DNA of 64,000 nucleotides from CAVVUC01 sp963751395 (GTDB lineage Bacteria; Verrucomicrobiota; Verrucomicrobiia; Chthoniobacterales; Chthoniobacteraceae). The stretch covers positions 1,736,001-1,800,000 of the forward strand of contig CAVVUC010000002.1 of assembly GCA_963751395.1 (NCBI GenBank), read 5' to 3'. A program made the translations under genes and the position numbers. Under the pieces are notes generated by a model, which worked only from the letters and a program-made list of their open reading frames with translations, was not told the origin of the DNA and searched no databases. Of this stretch, positions 16,688 to 26,120 are shown piece by piece. Within the stretch, counting starts at the first letter, position 1. Every line of letters begins with the position of its first letter.

Positions 16688-18478
16688 TCACAAATGTGCC
16701 TGCGCCGCTCGAAGCGATTCAGCCTTGTCCGCGGCCTTGATTGCCCCCGCCCGGTCGCCGTTCTCGTCGCATGCTTTTGCCAGCAAAGCGAATGCGCCCA
16801 CGGCGTCCGGATCGACCGCCGTGGCTCGTTCGAGAAGGTGAATAGCAACGTCGGCGCGATGTTCGATCAGTGCGATGACGGCGAGGTTTTGCAGCGCGCC
16901 ACAATTTTGGGGATCGCGCTGGAGCGCAGCCGAAAGGCAACGCTTTGCCGGTTCGCAGTTGCCGCGTTTCAGCGCAAGCGCGCCGAGCGAGGCATTCACG
17001 TCTGGATGATCCGGCAGGCTCGCCGCCGCTGCGCGAAGATGGATTTCGGCGCGGTCGAGGTCATTGGCTGCGAGCGCCTGGATGCCCATGTTGTATTCCT
17101 CGAGCGCGAGCACGCCCGTCTGGGTTTGCGGCGAAGTCACCCAACAGGCAACGGCAATCGTCAGGGCCGAATAAATCGCGAGCGGCTTCCATTGATGGGC
17201 TGAGAGATTTTTCCAAAGCCAATGCGCGCCGAATGACGCCAGCAGAACGAGTCCCGGCGCGGCGGCAAGCCGATAGCGCTCTGTCACGAAAACCGGCATC
17301 AGCGCAGCCATGTGGAGAAGAATCGCCGCGACAATCCATCCGGCGCGTTTCGATTCCCGCACCGCAAACACCGCCGCCGGAACGCCGATGATCGCGAGCA
17401 ACCCGAACGTGATGAAGCCGAGGGTCACCGAATGGGTGCGGAAATTGGCGAGCACGGTCAGATCATCGTATTCGTAACCGCTCCAGAATTTGCCCGCCTT
17501 CAGCGAGACGATCTTCAGCCACGCGAGCGGGTGTTCGCGCATGAAGTCATGCGCCTTCTGCGACCAGAAGCGGGAGATTTCCGCGCGCTTCATCGGTCGG
17601 TGCAACCACCTCGGCGGCCCGGTGAACGAATCCGTCAGCATGCCACGCTCGCTCGCTTTCAAGCCCGGCGGCACCTGCGGATAGCCGTTCGAGGTAGGGT
17701 TGTTCCCGATCCAGAAATTGAGTCCGGCGTGGGCACTGAGAAAGACCGGATCTTTGGCGATGAAATAGTTGTGCATCCAGCACGGCGAGGTGCCCGCGAA
17801 AACTCCGGCAATCGCGCAAGTCACAGCAACCAGGGGCCGGCGAATGCCTTGCGCCTTCCAGAGCGCCGCCGCAACCACCAACGGCACCACGAAGAGAATC
17901 GTCGCGATGAACATGGCCGCGATTCCGATTCCAACTCCAACGAGCAGGAAATGCCACCACGGCACGATGGCTCCGGCCCTCTTCCGATCCGTCACATCAA
18001 TGCACCAAAACACCACAGCCCAGAACGCGAGCACGACAAAACTCGTCGGCATCAGCACGAGCGAGTAAACCTGCGCCGGCTCATAGAAAATCCATCCAAG
18101 GGCTGCCAGAATCCCGATCCAGACACCGCCTCGTGTTTTCTCAAAGACCCGCCGGGCGATGACAAACAACAACACCGCGATGAGGCTTTCCGAGACGGCG
18201 TTCAGGGAAGCAACCAGCCACGGATTCACTCCCGCCAGGCGGTAAACTGCCGCGAGGAAAAAGGGATAGCCCGGCATCGCGATGAACGCCTGATGATCCG
18301 TCCACTGCCCATGCAAAATGCGCCCCGCCCAGTCCTGGTAAAACTGCATGTCGCTCTGGTCGCCGGGGCCGAACGGGGAATTCCACAGCCGGCTCAAGAC
18401 CACGAGCCGGACGGCAAGCGCAACAACGAAAATCCATGCCGCCAACCGGCGGGGGCTGGAATGGAATTGGGCAAACAC
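16688..18478 (-). CDS. GT39/ArnT-like membrane glycosyltransferase with C-terminal TPR region
   Basis: About 596 residues from GTG 18478. An upstream ATG at 18541 is in frame but lies in a perfect repeat arm, so it was not chosen. The N-terminal half is a multi-pass membrane domain with the GT-C-type loop GDQSDMQFYQDWAGRI (acidic pair) and a long hydrophobic tract. The C-terminal 130 residues form about four TPR helical hairpins (NMGIQALAANDLDRAEIHL, NASLGALALKRGNCEPA, QNLAVIALIEHRADVAI). It probably transfers sugar from a polyprenyl carrier to an extracytoplasmic acceptor; donor and acceptor are unknown. Confidence 0.75.
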   Translation of the reverse strand: MFAQFHSSPRRLAAWIFVVALAVRLVVLSRLWNSPFGPGDQSDMQFYQDWAGRILHGQWTDHQAFIAMPGYPFFLAAVYRLAGVNPWLVASLNAVSESLIAVLLFVIARRVFEKTRGGVWIGILAALGWIFYEPAQVYSLVLMPTSFVVLAFWAVVFWCIDVTDRKRAGAIVPWWHFLLVGVGIGIAAMFIATILFVVPLVVAAALWKAQGIRRPLVAVTCAIAGVFAGTSPCWMHNYFIAKDPVFLSAHAGLNFWIGNNPTSNGYPQVPPGLKASERGMLTDSFTGPPRWLHRPMKRAEISRFWSQKAHDFMREHPLAWLKIVSLKAGKFWSGYEYDDLTVLANFRTHSVTLGFITFGLLAIIGVPAAVFAVRESKRAGWIVAAILLHMAALMPVFVTERYRLAAAPGLVLLASFGAHWLWKNLSAHQWKPLAIYSALTIAVACWVTSPQTQTGVLALEEYNMGIQALAANDLDRAEIHLRAAAASLPDHPDVNASLGALALKRGNCEPAKRCLSAALQRDPQNCGALQNLAVIALIEHRADVAIHLLERATAVDPDAVGAFALLAKACDENGDRAGAIKAADKAESLRAAQAHL

Positions 18479-18518
18479 ACAACTACCCAAGCAAATGCCG
18501 CGCCGAAGGAGGAAAGCG

Positions 18519-18629
18519 GGTGGATCGGGCGCTCCGCGCACGATGCGTAACCCAACCTGCGAAGCAGCAAATCAGAATGCGCCTTGCGGCGGGCAGCAAA
18601 CGCATCGTGCGCGGAGCGCCCGATCCACC
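18519..18629. repeat. Perfect 30-bp inverted repeat with 51-bp spacer
   Basis: Left arm 18519-18548 and right arm 18600-18629 are exact reverse complements over 30 bases (core GTGGATCGGGCGCTCCGCGC). The repeat lies between the divergent starts of the GT39-like gene and the FtsX-type permease gene. It could be a mobile palindromic repeat, a cruciform or a bidirectional regulatory site. Confidence 0.9.
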
Positions 18630-18703
18630 TGCGCTGCAAACTTGCAAAGTTTCCTTTCCGGTATCCGGTTTCCGCTTTCCGCTTTTGGTATAGTATTGAA
18701 GGC

Positions 18704-21253
18704 GTGACGCCGCAGTTCTGGTTGCTTTTTCGATGGCATGTTTTGCGAAACATCCGCCGGCATAAATTGCTTGCGCTGCTCAATGTCTTGAGCGTTGCGC
18801 TTGGCATCGCCGTCTATCTCGCCATCCAGACCGCCAACCACAGCGCGAACCGGTCGTTCGCGGCGGGCGTCGATCTGGTCTCGGGAAAGGCGCATCTGGA
18901 AGTGCGCGGCGAGATTGACGACATGGTCTTCCCGTTGGTGGCGAAGCTGCCGGAGGCGACGGGATGCACGCCGCTCGTCGAAGGCGTGGTCACGCTGCCG
19001 GATTTTCCGGGCGAGTATCTGCAAGTGCTCGGCATCGACGTTTTCACGAACCTGCCTTTCCGCACCTTTGAACTGGCCGATGAAACCGGCGGGCGGTTCG
19101 ATATAGAAAAATGGCTCGCCGAACCGGATGGGATCGCTGTCACCGCAGCGTTCGCGCGCAAATACGGGCTCAAGACCGGCGATCCCATTCGCGTCCTTGT
19201 GAACAGCCGGCTTGCCGAGTTGCGGATTCGATTTCTCATGAACCTCACCGACTCGGCAGCCTCGACGAACATCCGGTTTGCCGCGATGGACATCGGTTGG
19301 GCGCAGGAGCTTTTCCAAATGCGAGGCCGTCTTTCATCCGTGCAGATTCTCCTCGCACATGCGGAACAGGGCGAATCCGTCGCGAAGAAGTTGCAGCAAG
19401 CGCTGCCGCCCGGCGCAACGGTCGCGCCGCCCGGCCAGCGCAGTTTCCAAATTCAGAAAATGCTTTCGTCGTTCGAGCTGAACCTCACCGCCCTCAGCAT
19501 GGTGTCGATGCTCGTGGGCATGTTTTTGATTTACAACACGATCTCGGCGTCGGTGACACTCCGGCGGCTCGAGATCGGCATTCTGCGGTCAATGGGCGCG
19601 ACACGCGGCGAAGTGCGCCTGCTCTTTCTCGGCGAGGCCTGTGTGTTCGGCATCCTCGGCATCGCCCTCGGCACGGCGGGCGGCGTCGCGCTCGGAAACG
19701 TGCTCATCGGCTCCGTGGCAAAAACCATCTCGTCGCTTTACGTGCTTGTCAGCATCGATCGCTCGTTCTTCAGCGTGACCCATCTGGCGAGCGCCGCTTT
19801 CTTCGGAATGGGGGCGGTCCTGGTGGGCGCATGGATGCCGGCAAACGAAGCCGCGGCGACCGACCCGGTTCAGGCGTTGAACTTTGGAAGCCAGATGCAA
19901 ACCGCGATCCAGAAAACGCCGCGCTGGTTTTTCTCCGGCCTCGCGGCGCTGGGGCTCGCGCTCGTCTGCTCGCGACTGGCATTGACCACGACACATCCCT
20001 GGCTGGGATTCGTCGCGGCCTTCTTCGTTCTGCTTGGCTTCGCCCTTTTTGCGCCCGGAGCCACGCGAATCTGCAGCGACGCGCTTGGCGGGCTGTTCGC
20101 AAAGCGTCTGCTGATCCGGCTTGCGACGGAGAATCTTCGCCGCTCGGTGCATCGAAACGCGATGACCGTCGCCGCACTCGCCGCCGCCATAGCGATGATG
20201 ATCGGCGTCTCGGTCATGATCTTTTCCTTCCGCAACAGCGTCGATACCTGGATCAACCGCGGAATCGTCGCCGATCTTTACATCGCCCCGGCCTCGAATG
20301 AAATCATCGGCCTCAGCGCATTCGTGCCCGGCGAGGCGATCCGCTTTTTGGAAAAGCAACCCGGCGTCGAGGACGTGGATACTTATCGCGAACTCACCAC
20401 GATGCTCGATCGAAAGCAGATCGCCATCGGCGCGGTCAAAGGCGCGGACCGGCGCAACCTGAAATTCATCGGCGGAAACGAACGCGAAAAAATGGCGAAG
20501 TTTTTCGGCGGCGATTACGTCATTGTCACGGAGAGCTTCGCGCAGAAGCTTGGGGTGCGCGATGGAGACACGCTCACTTTGCAGACGCCCCGAGGGCTGG
20601 CACGCTTCCAGATTGCCGGAACGTATCGCGACTACACGCGCGACCGGGGGCTGATCATGATCGACCGGAAAAACTTCGACAAATGGTGGAGCGATCCGCG
20701 CGTTCACTCGCTCGCCGTTTACCTCGACAAAGGCGCGGACGCGGAAAAGATCGCCGATGATTTTCGCACGCAGTTCAGTTCCGGAGGCGAGTTCATCGTC
20801 TATTCGAACAGAAGTCTGCGGCAGCGCATCCTCACGATTTTCGATCAGACGTTCGCGGTGACGTATGTGCTGCGCCTGATCGCCATCATCGTGGCCATCG
20901 TCGGCATTTTCCTCTCGGTCACGGCGCTGGTCGCGGAGCGTCAGCGCGAGATCGGCGTCTTGCGCGCCATCGGTGCATCGCGGGGACAGATTCAACGCTG
21001 GTTCATGGCCGAATCGGCCCTCGTCGGCCTGGTGTCGAGTCTGCTTGGGATCGTCTCCGGCGTGTGCCTGTCGATGGTGCTGACGTGGATCGTGAACAAG
21101 GCGTTCTTCGGCTGGACGATCGACCTGCAGTTTCCGTGGTCGCTGATTGCATTCACGCCTTTGTGGATCGTTCCCGCCGCAATGATCGCCGCTGCGCTCC
21201 CGGCCCTCCAGGCCAGCCGCATCGACATCGCCACCGCCGTCCGCTCCGAATGA
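18704..21253 (+). CDS. FtsX/MacB-type ABC transporter permease, large fused form
   Basis: 849 residues from GTG 18704; upstream in-frame codons cover the inverted repeat and were rejected. It begins VTPQFWLLFRWHVLRNIRRHKLLALLNVLSVALGIAVYLAI (first membrane helix), then an extracytoplasmic MacB-like domain. The first FtsX core (about 270-390) contains MVSMLVGMFLIYNTISASVTLRRLEIGILRSMGATRGEV, and a second core ends with VTALVAERQREIGVLRAIGASRGQIQRWFMAES. The two-core arrangement is like fused LolCE or AttFG permeases. No ATP-binding subunit is encoded next to it. The stop overlaps the start of the AttH-like gene. Confidence 0.85.
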   Translation: MTPQFWLLFRWHVLRNIRRHKLLALLNVLSVALGIAVYLAIQTANHSANRSFAAGVDLVSGKAHLEVRGEIDDMVFPLVAKLPEATGCTPLVEGVVTLPDFPGEYLQVLGIDVFTNLPFRTFELADETGGRFDIEKWLAEPDGIAVTAAFARKYGLKTGDPIRVLVNSRLAELRIRFLMNLTDSAASTNIRFAAMDIGWAQELFQMRGRLSSVQILLAHAEQGESVAKKLQQALPPGATVAPPGQRSFQIQKMLSSFELNLTALSMVSMLVGMFLIYNTISASVTLRRLEIGILRSMGATRGEVRLLFLGEACVFGILGIALGTAGGVALGNVLIGSVAKTISSLYVLVSIDRSFFSVTHLASAAFFGMGAVLVGAWMPANEAAATDPVQALNFGSQMQTAIQKTPRWFFSGLAALGLALVCSRLALTTTHPWLGFVAAFFVLLGFALFAPGATRICSDALGGLFAKRLLIRLATENLRRSVHRNAMTVAALAAAIAMMIGVSVMIFSFRNSVDTWINRGIVADLYIAPASNEIIGLSAFVPGEAIRFLEKQPGVEDVDTYRELTTMLDRKQIAIGAVKGADRRNLKFIGGNEREKMAKFFGGDYVIVTESFAQKLGVRDGDTLTLQTPRGLARFQIAGTYRDYTRDRGLIMIDRKNFDKWWSDPRVHSLAVYLDKGADAEKIADDFRTQFSSGGEFIVYSNRSLRQRILTIFDQTFAVTYVLRLIAIIVAIVGIFLSVTALVAERQREIGVLRAIGASRGQIQRWFMAESALVGLVSSLLGIVSGVCLSMVLTWIVNKAFFGWTIDLQFPWSLIAFTPLWIVPAAMIAAALPALQASRIDIATAVRSE

Positions 21254-22311
21254 AATTTCTCTCCCCTCTCCTGCTCATCTTCGTCGCGTGGACTCTCGCT
21301 CTGCCAGGATGGAACTACCGCTTCCCCGAGGACCATGGCGTGCATCCGGACTTCAAGACGGAATGGTGGTACATCACAGGCAACCTCCGCGACGACGCCG
21401 GCCGCGAGTTCGGCTCTCATCTCACGTTCTTCCGCCAGGGCGTTCGGGAAAACGACGGACGCGAGCACTCGCGATTCGTCATCAACGATTTCAAATTCGC
21501 CCACTTCGCGATTTCGGATTTGCGCTCCCAGCAGTTTCATTTTCAACAAAAAGTCAGCCGCGGAGCTTTTGGCGAAGCGGGTTGCGGAGCAGCGGGGCGG
21601 CTGGCGTGGATTGACGACTGGTCGCTCGACGCGCAGGCCGACGGCTCTTTTCTACTCAAAGCCAACAGCAACGACAGCGCGCTCGAGTTGCGCGTTGAGC
21701 CGGCCAGGCCCCCGGTGATTCACGGCGAGAACGGCGTGAGCCAGAAGGCGACCGGCGTCGGGCGGGCGTCGCATTACTACTCGTTCACGCGCATGAAGAC
21801 GACCGGCTGGATCGATGTGAAAGGAAGGCGAAGCGCCGTCTCGGGCGAGAGCTGGTTCGATCACGAATGGGCGACGAACCAGCTCACCGCCGAACAGGCC
21901 GGATGGAACTGGTTCAGCATCCAACTGTCGGATGGCACCGAGTTGATGCTCTACCAGATGCGGCTGAAAGACGGAGGAATCGATCCGAACTCCAGCGGGA
22001 CGTTTGTCGATCGGGATGGCGCGAGCACGCATCTCGCCCGCGATGATTACAAGCTTACAGCGCTGGAATTTTGGAAAAGCAAAGCCACCGGCGCGAACTA
22101 CCCGATCAAGTGGCGGCTCGAAATTCCCTCTCTGAAGATCGAACTGCTGATCTCGACTCCGCTTGAAAGCCAGGAACTCGTCGTGAAGCCGATCGCATAC
22201 TGGGAAGGCGCGATCCGCATCGACGGCACGCGCGGCGGAACTCCGGTCAACGGCCACGGCTACATGGAACTCACCGGCTACAGCGGCCAGTTGCGCGGCC
22301 TCGCCGAGTAG
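21250..22311 (+). CDS. AttH/CrtC-like exported lipocalin-fold protein
   Basis: 353 residues from ATG 21250 (ATGA overlap with the permease stop). A signal peptide (about 1-17, MKFLSPLLLIFVAWTLA) is followed by the family motifs RFPEDHGVHPDFKTEWWYITGNL, SGESWFDHEWATNQL, WNWFSIQLSDGTELMLYQMRL and GYMELTGY. The family covers AttH proteins of att transport operons and carotenoid 1,2-hydratases; the pairing with a permease argues for the AttH type. Its molecular role is not established. No carotenoid genes are visible. Confidence 0.85.
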   Translation: MKFLSPLLLIFVAWTLALPGWNYRFPEDHGVHPDFKTEWWYITGNLRDDAGREFGSHLTFFRQGVRENDGREHSRFVINDFKFAHFAISDLRSQQFHFQQKVSRGAFGEAGCGAAGRLAWIDDWSLDAQADGSFLLKANSNDSALELRVEPARPPVIHGENGVSQKATGVGRASHYYSFTRMKTTGWIDVKGRRSAVSGESWFDHEWATNQLTAEQAGWNWFSIQLSDGTELMLYQMRLKDGGIDPNSSGTFVDRDGASTHLARDDYKLTALEFWKSKATGANYPIKWRLEIPSLKIELLISTPLESQELVVKPIAYWEGAIRIDGTRGGTPVNGHGYMELTGYSGQLRGLAE

Positions 22312-22398
22312 AGCGGGTCATCTGCTCGTAAAACCAGACACACGACCGAGCGGCATTTTTCGCCTCGCCAGCACGGAAATTGCCTCTATCATCCGCGT

Positions 22399-23088
22399 AT
22401 GCGAACCCTAGTCACCCGTCTTCTCGCGCTCGCCGTCTGCCTTGTCGTGTCCGCCTGCTCCTCGACCCGACCTTTGCCAAAATACGAACGACCCATCGCC
22501 CGCACGCCCGTCCAGCATGTGAGGACCACGGCCTACACCCACAGCGAAAGCGATCACATCCGATACGCGAATCACAACGCACTCGGCGGCACTCTGAAAT
22601 GCGGCCCGGTTCACAGCGCCGCGGCGGATTGGTCGCGCTGGCCGGCGGGTTCTGTTTTTCGGATTGTCGAAACCGGCGAGATTTATGAAGTGGACGACTA
22701 TGGCTGGGCGCTCGCGGGGACGAACACCATCGACCTTTACAAGCCTTCGCGCCGCGCGATGAACACCTGGGGCGTGCGCCGCGTGACCATCGAAAACCTG
22801 CGTTGGGGCGATCCCGGGCGCAGCCTGTCGATTCTGCGCCAGCGCTCCCGCTACGCGCATGTGCGGCGGATGATCGACGGATTGAAAACGTATCGCTCTG
22901 AACCGACCTACGCGGCTCAAGTACCCGTTGCGCAACCGGCTTTCCAGCAACCCGCGCCACGCGCTATCCCGGTCGCTCGCGCAGTCCCCGCTGCATCCAA
23001 CTCCGCGGTGCTCACGGCGTTCATGGAGCCGACCACCATGCAGGCCAGGCCGAACCGTTCATCGCGCTCGTCCGCGCCGGGTCAATAG
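22399..23088 (+). CDS. 3D-domain (RlpA-like beta-barrel) lipoprotein
   Basis: 229 residues. A lipoprotein signal ends at VVSAC (C20). The domain (about 42-140) shows HVRTTAYTHSESDH, then GPVHSAAADWSRWPAGSVFRIV, EIYEVDDYGWALAGTNTIDLYKPS and VRRVTIENLRWGD, matching the 3D/double-psi barrel of MltA- and RlpA-like proteins with its three conserved aspartates. The tail (150-229) is Pro/Ala/Arg-rich and unstructured. It probably acts on or near peptidoglycan. Confidence 0.75.
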   Translation: MRTLVTRLLALAVCLVVSACSSTRPLPKYERPIARTPVQHVRTTAYTHSESDHIRYANHNALGGTLKCGPVHSAAADWSRWPAGSVFRIVETGEIYEVDDYGWALAGTNTIDLYKPSRRAMNTWGVRRVTIENLRWGDPGRSLSILRQRSRYAHVRRMIDGLKTYRSEPTYAAQVPVAQPAFQQPAPRAIPVARAVPAASNSAVLTAFMEPTTMQARPNRSSRSSAPGQ

Positions 23089-23211
23089 CTCTCGTGGCCG
23101 ACGAGCAACTCCGTCACGGAACAGCTTGAGCAAAGGAAGATGGCTCCTGGAACGCAGCATTGGATGCTGGGTTCTTTGGGCGCAGTCCCTGAATCGTGAA
23201 TGAGGAGCCCC

Positions 23212-23538
23212 TCACAACTTCGGAGGGTCTTCGCGAAGGATGAGTGACCCGGATTCCTTTGCACACCGTGGATCGCGCCCGGCTGCCATGGCCCGGCGGG
23301 TGGCGCGGATTTCGGCAAGGATTTCGTTCTCCGGGGCCGCGTCGATCTTGTCCCAATCCACCGGTGGCAATTCCATCGGCGGCTGACCTTCAAATGAGAC
23401 GACGGGATGGCCCGCAGAAGCCCAGCGGACTTCGCCCGCGCGGCGGAGATCGCCGAAGCGCGCGAGATCCCCGGTGCAGTCGCGCATGAGGGCGTCGCGG
23501 GTGGCGCGGATTTCGGCGAGGATTTCGTTCGGCTCCAT
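23212..23538 (-). CDS. Putative antitoxin with an internal duplicated motif
   Basis: 108 residues from ATG 23538, 5 nt after the PIN toxin gene. Residues 1-16 (MEPNEILAEIRATRDA) and about 70-86 (ENEILAEIRATRRAMA) are nearly identical. The first is followed by a typical LMRDCTGDLARFGDLRRAGE helix. The repeat suggests a fusion or duplication of the short toxin-binding antitoxin segment. No DNA-binding domain is recognised. The pairing with the PIN gene is inferred from adjacency. Confidence 0.6.
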   Translation of the reverse strand: MEPNEILAEIRATRDALMRDCTGDLARFGDLRRAGEVRWASAGHPVVSFEGQPPMELPPVDWDKIDAAPENEILAEIRATRRAMAAGRDPRCAKESGSLILREDPPKL

Positions 23539-23543
23539 GGTGC

Positions 23544-24017
23544 TCAACCTTCCACCAATGCCGCAGGTGTGCAAATCAGCGGACACTCGCATCCGACCTC
23601 GCCGCAGAGGGTCTCCAGACGGCGGCGGTTGAAGGCGTTGGCGATGTGTTTGCAGTTCCATGTGAGCAGGAAATTCATGGCATGAACTGCCGCGAGCGCG
23701 ATGTGGGTGGCATCCGGCGCGGCAGAGAGCGGGATGATGTCGCGCTCTATGATGCGCCGGGCAAGAAGATCGACCGCGCGGGTTTGGGCGAGTTGCGGCA
23801 GGCCGGCGAGTTTTTCAAGCCGCGCGGCTGCCATGACGGGATCGCCCGATGCCGATTCATCCAGCACGAGTTCCGAGATGAAGAGGTCATATTCCGTACG
23901 TCGGAAGTCCCACCAGTCCTGCGTCGTCTGCTGGTCGGCGGAAATCCGCGCCAACCCGCTGCGTCGCGCGACCAGGTAGCTCGGGATGGTCGTTTCAAGA
24001 TAGAGGCGCGGTTTCAT
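23544..24017 (-). CDS. PIN-domain toxin-like protein, variant with Glu in the first site
   Basis: 157 residues. It begins MKPRLYLETTIPSYL, where the usual first aspartate of PIN proteins is Glu (E8). Later acidic candidates are E53 or D52-E54 (VLDESASGDP), D103 (SAAPDATHIALAA) and N121/D-like positions in LLTWNCKHIANA. The group is known from toxin-antitoxin loci. Here the toxin gene precedes the antitoxin, the reverse of the pair at 2.3-2.9 kb. RNA target unknown. Confidence 0.75.
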   Translation of the reverse strand: MKPRLYLETTIPSYLVARRSGLARISADQQTTQDWWDFRRTEYDLFISELVLDESASGDPVMAAARLEKLAGLPQLAQTRAVDLLARRIIERDIIPLSAAPDATHIALAAVHAMNFLLTWNCKHIANAFNRRRLETLCGEVGCECPLICTPAALVEG

Positions 24018-24116
24018 GACGTGAGTTATTCCTATGCCTCAGTCCTTCACATATCGGCCACAACTATATTGTAACCGCTCCCACCGTCGCAGCCTTTCTC
24101 CCGGTTTTCACAGCAA

Positions 24117-26120
24117 TCAAGGCGCGACCAGCACGCGATAGAAAGCGCGGTCAGAGGTCGCGCCGCCGGTATCGGTGAATGTGAGCACTCTGCCTGTGCC
24201 GGCCTGCGCCTGGCCGATTGTTTGCCAGCCGCCCGCTTCGAGCGATGTGTTGCGCTGGAGTTGGTAATTGTGGCCGATAACCGAAGGCACGCTGAGCCGC
24301 ATGTCCCCGCCGGTCTTGACCAGTTCGCTGACTTTCACGGAGCTGGAGTCGAGGATGACTCCGCTGTTGCTGAAGGTCGCCGGCAGCTTCAGTGCGCCGG
24401 TGATCACATCGATTACGCCGTAGTTCGTCATGGAACCGGCGAGTTCCAGCATGGTGCCATTGGTCAGGCGCATCGTCCCGTAATTGGCCACGTTTCCGTT
24501 GATCGAAAGCTTGCCGCCGTTGCCCGCAGTGACGGTCCCGTAGTTCGTCACGTTTCCGGCGATGATGCCGGTGCCGTTCAGAAAACCGCCAGCCGCGATC
24601 CTCACGTTCGCGTTCAGTGTTCCGCCAAGCAGCGTGAGCGTGGCACCCGCTGCGATCTGGATGCCGTTCGTGCCGGTGTCAGTGATCATGCCGCTGATGA
24701 TGACGCTGCCTTCGTTGACAAAAATCCCGCCGCTGAAACTGTGGGTGCCGGTGATGGTGAGAGTCCCGGGACCGAACTTGGTGAGCGCCATTGTGCCGCT
24801 GAGCGTGCCCGCTCCGCCAAACGTGAAATCCTGCGTGGCGTTCACGACGACCGAGGCGGGAGCGAGCGTGCCGGTCAGGTTGACGTCCGGGGCATTCGAA
24901 CCGAAGTCGTCGAAGTTCACCGGCCTGCCATTGCTGAACACCTCCGGGCCGCTGCCGTCGTCCCAGACGCTCGCGCAGCCGATCTGCCAGATGTTCGCCA
25001 CCGCATCGCCCTGCCAGAAAAGCGCCACGGGCAGCGCCACCAGTTCGCGCACGCCGGCGAGCCGCCACATCACCTGGTCCATTTGCGGGGAAATGGCGTC
25101 GCCGGAAAGAACATTGCCGTCCTCGGAAATCACGGCGCGGGTGTAACTGAACCGCCAGCCATTGAGATCCATGCCGGCTGCGCGGCAGAGCGAGCGAAGG
25201 CTGCGCATCCCGCCAACGGAATCCCAGACGAAAACTTCTGTGTCGGTCGAGGATGAACTGGTGCCGATCACGATCTTGCCGTCGCCACTCACGCCGGTTG
25301 CTTCGGAGTAAAACTGAGGACCTGGCAGCGCGCCAAGTCCGACCATTCCTGTGGCGGCTGTCCAGCGAAACGCCTCGGGGCCGTTTGCGGAGTTGCCACG
25401 GCCGACCACGACCGAGCCATCGGTGGAAACCGACGCGGCTTCGGAAAAGTATTTGCCGCCTGCAAGATCGCCGAGCGCGGTCATGGCTCCGGTACCCTGG
25501 ATCCGAAAGGCCTCGACGCCGTTGGCAGAGCTACCCCATCCCACGATCGTTGTGCCGTCGCCCGAAATCCGCCTGGCTTCCGACTCCGCAACGCCACCGG
25601 CAAGATCGCCCAGAGAGATGGCAGGCGCGCTGCCTGCCCCTGCGAGGGACCACTTGGTGGCGACCGGTGCGACGGTGTTAACTGCCGGGTTGCTGCCGAC
25701 GATTGTTTTTCCGTCTTTCGATACGTCGAAAACGGCGGAGCCGCGGTTGGCCACGAGCGACCTCATGGAGCCGCTGGTCCAGCAGAACGCCGAGCCGTAG
25801 TCGGAGAAGCGCTGACCGCCAATCACATTCCCCGTGCCCGATGTGCCGGCGGCGCGCGACGCGAGCGGCAGGCTCGATTCGAGGAACTGCACCCCGCCGG
25901 CGCGCGTCCATCGGAAGCTTTCCCCTTCCCATTTCGACACCGACCAGGACGACCCGACAATCGTCGAGCCGTCCGATGAAATGCCGCCGACCTGTCCCAT
26001 GCCGATCGTGTCGCTGCCTGCGGGGAGGCTTTCAAAGGTGACTCCCGCGCGTGCCGTGGAGGCAATGGCGAGGAGCAAAACTGCAATGGCCGGGGCTGCT
26101 CTGGAGATTCGCGCTTTCAT
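24117..26120 (-). CDS. Secreted HAF-repeat and autotransporter-type beta-strand-repeat protein
   Basis: 667 residues from ATG 26120, whose codon overlaps the stop of the hydrogenase small subunit (26117-26119). A signal peptide (about 1-25, ending ASTARA) is followed by about six HAF-type repeats (VGGISSDGSTIVGSSWS, ARRISGDGTTIVGWGSS, ATGVSGDGKIVIGTSSS). Beta-strand repeats follow (LTKFGPGTLTITGTHSFSGGIF, NYGTVTAGNGGKLSINGNV). The C-terminal module of about 90 residues (VILDSSSVKVSELV ... GHNYQLQRNTSLEAGGWQ ... AFYRVLVAP) is nearly the same as that of the multihaem cytochrome. It is probably surface-displayed. The co-translation with a hydrogenase is unusual. Confidence 0.75.
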   Translation of the reverse strand: MKARISRAAPAIAVLLLAIASTARAGVTFESLPAGSDTIGMGQVGGISSDGSTIVGSSWSVSKWEGESFRWTRAGGVQFLESSLPLASRAAGTSGTGNVIGGQRFSDYGSAFCWTSGSMRSLVANRGSAVFDVSKDGKTIVGSNPAVNTVAPVATKWSLAGAGSAPAISLGDLAGGVAESEARRISGDGTTIVGWGSSANGVEAFRIQGTGAMTALGDLAGGKYFSEAASVSTDGSVVVGRGNSANGPEAFRWTAATGMVGLGALPGPQFYSEATGVSGDGKIVIGTSSSSTDTEVFVWDSVGGMRSLRSLCRAAGMDLNGWRFSYTRAVISEDGNVLSGDAISPQMDQVMWRLAGVRELVALPVALFWQGDAVANIWQIGCASVWDDGSGPEVFSNGRPVNFDDFGSNAPDVNLTGTLAPASVVVNATQDFTFGGAGTLSGTMALTKFGPGTLTITGTHSFSGGIFVNEGSVIISGMITDTGTNGIQIAAGATLTLLGGTLNANVRIAAGGFLNGTGIIAGNVTNYGTVTAGNGGKLSINGNVANYGTMRLTNGTMLELAGSMTNYGVIDVITGALKLPATFSNSGVILDSSSVKVSELVKTGGDMRLSVPSVIGHNYQLQRNTSLEAGGWQTIGQAQAGTGRVLTFTDTGGATSDRAFYRVLVAP

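Noticed and set aside
18541..18584. Upstream starts of the GT39-like and permease genes
   Set aside because: Both lie inside the perfect inverted repeat or its spacer; shorter starts at 18478 and 18704 give natural membrane-anchor starts.
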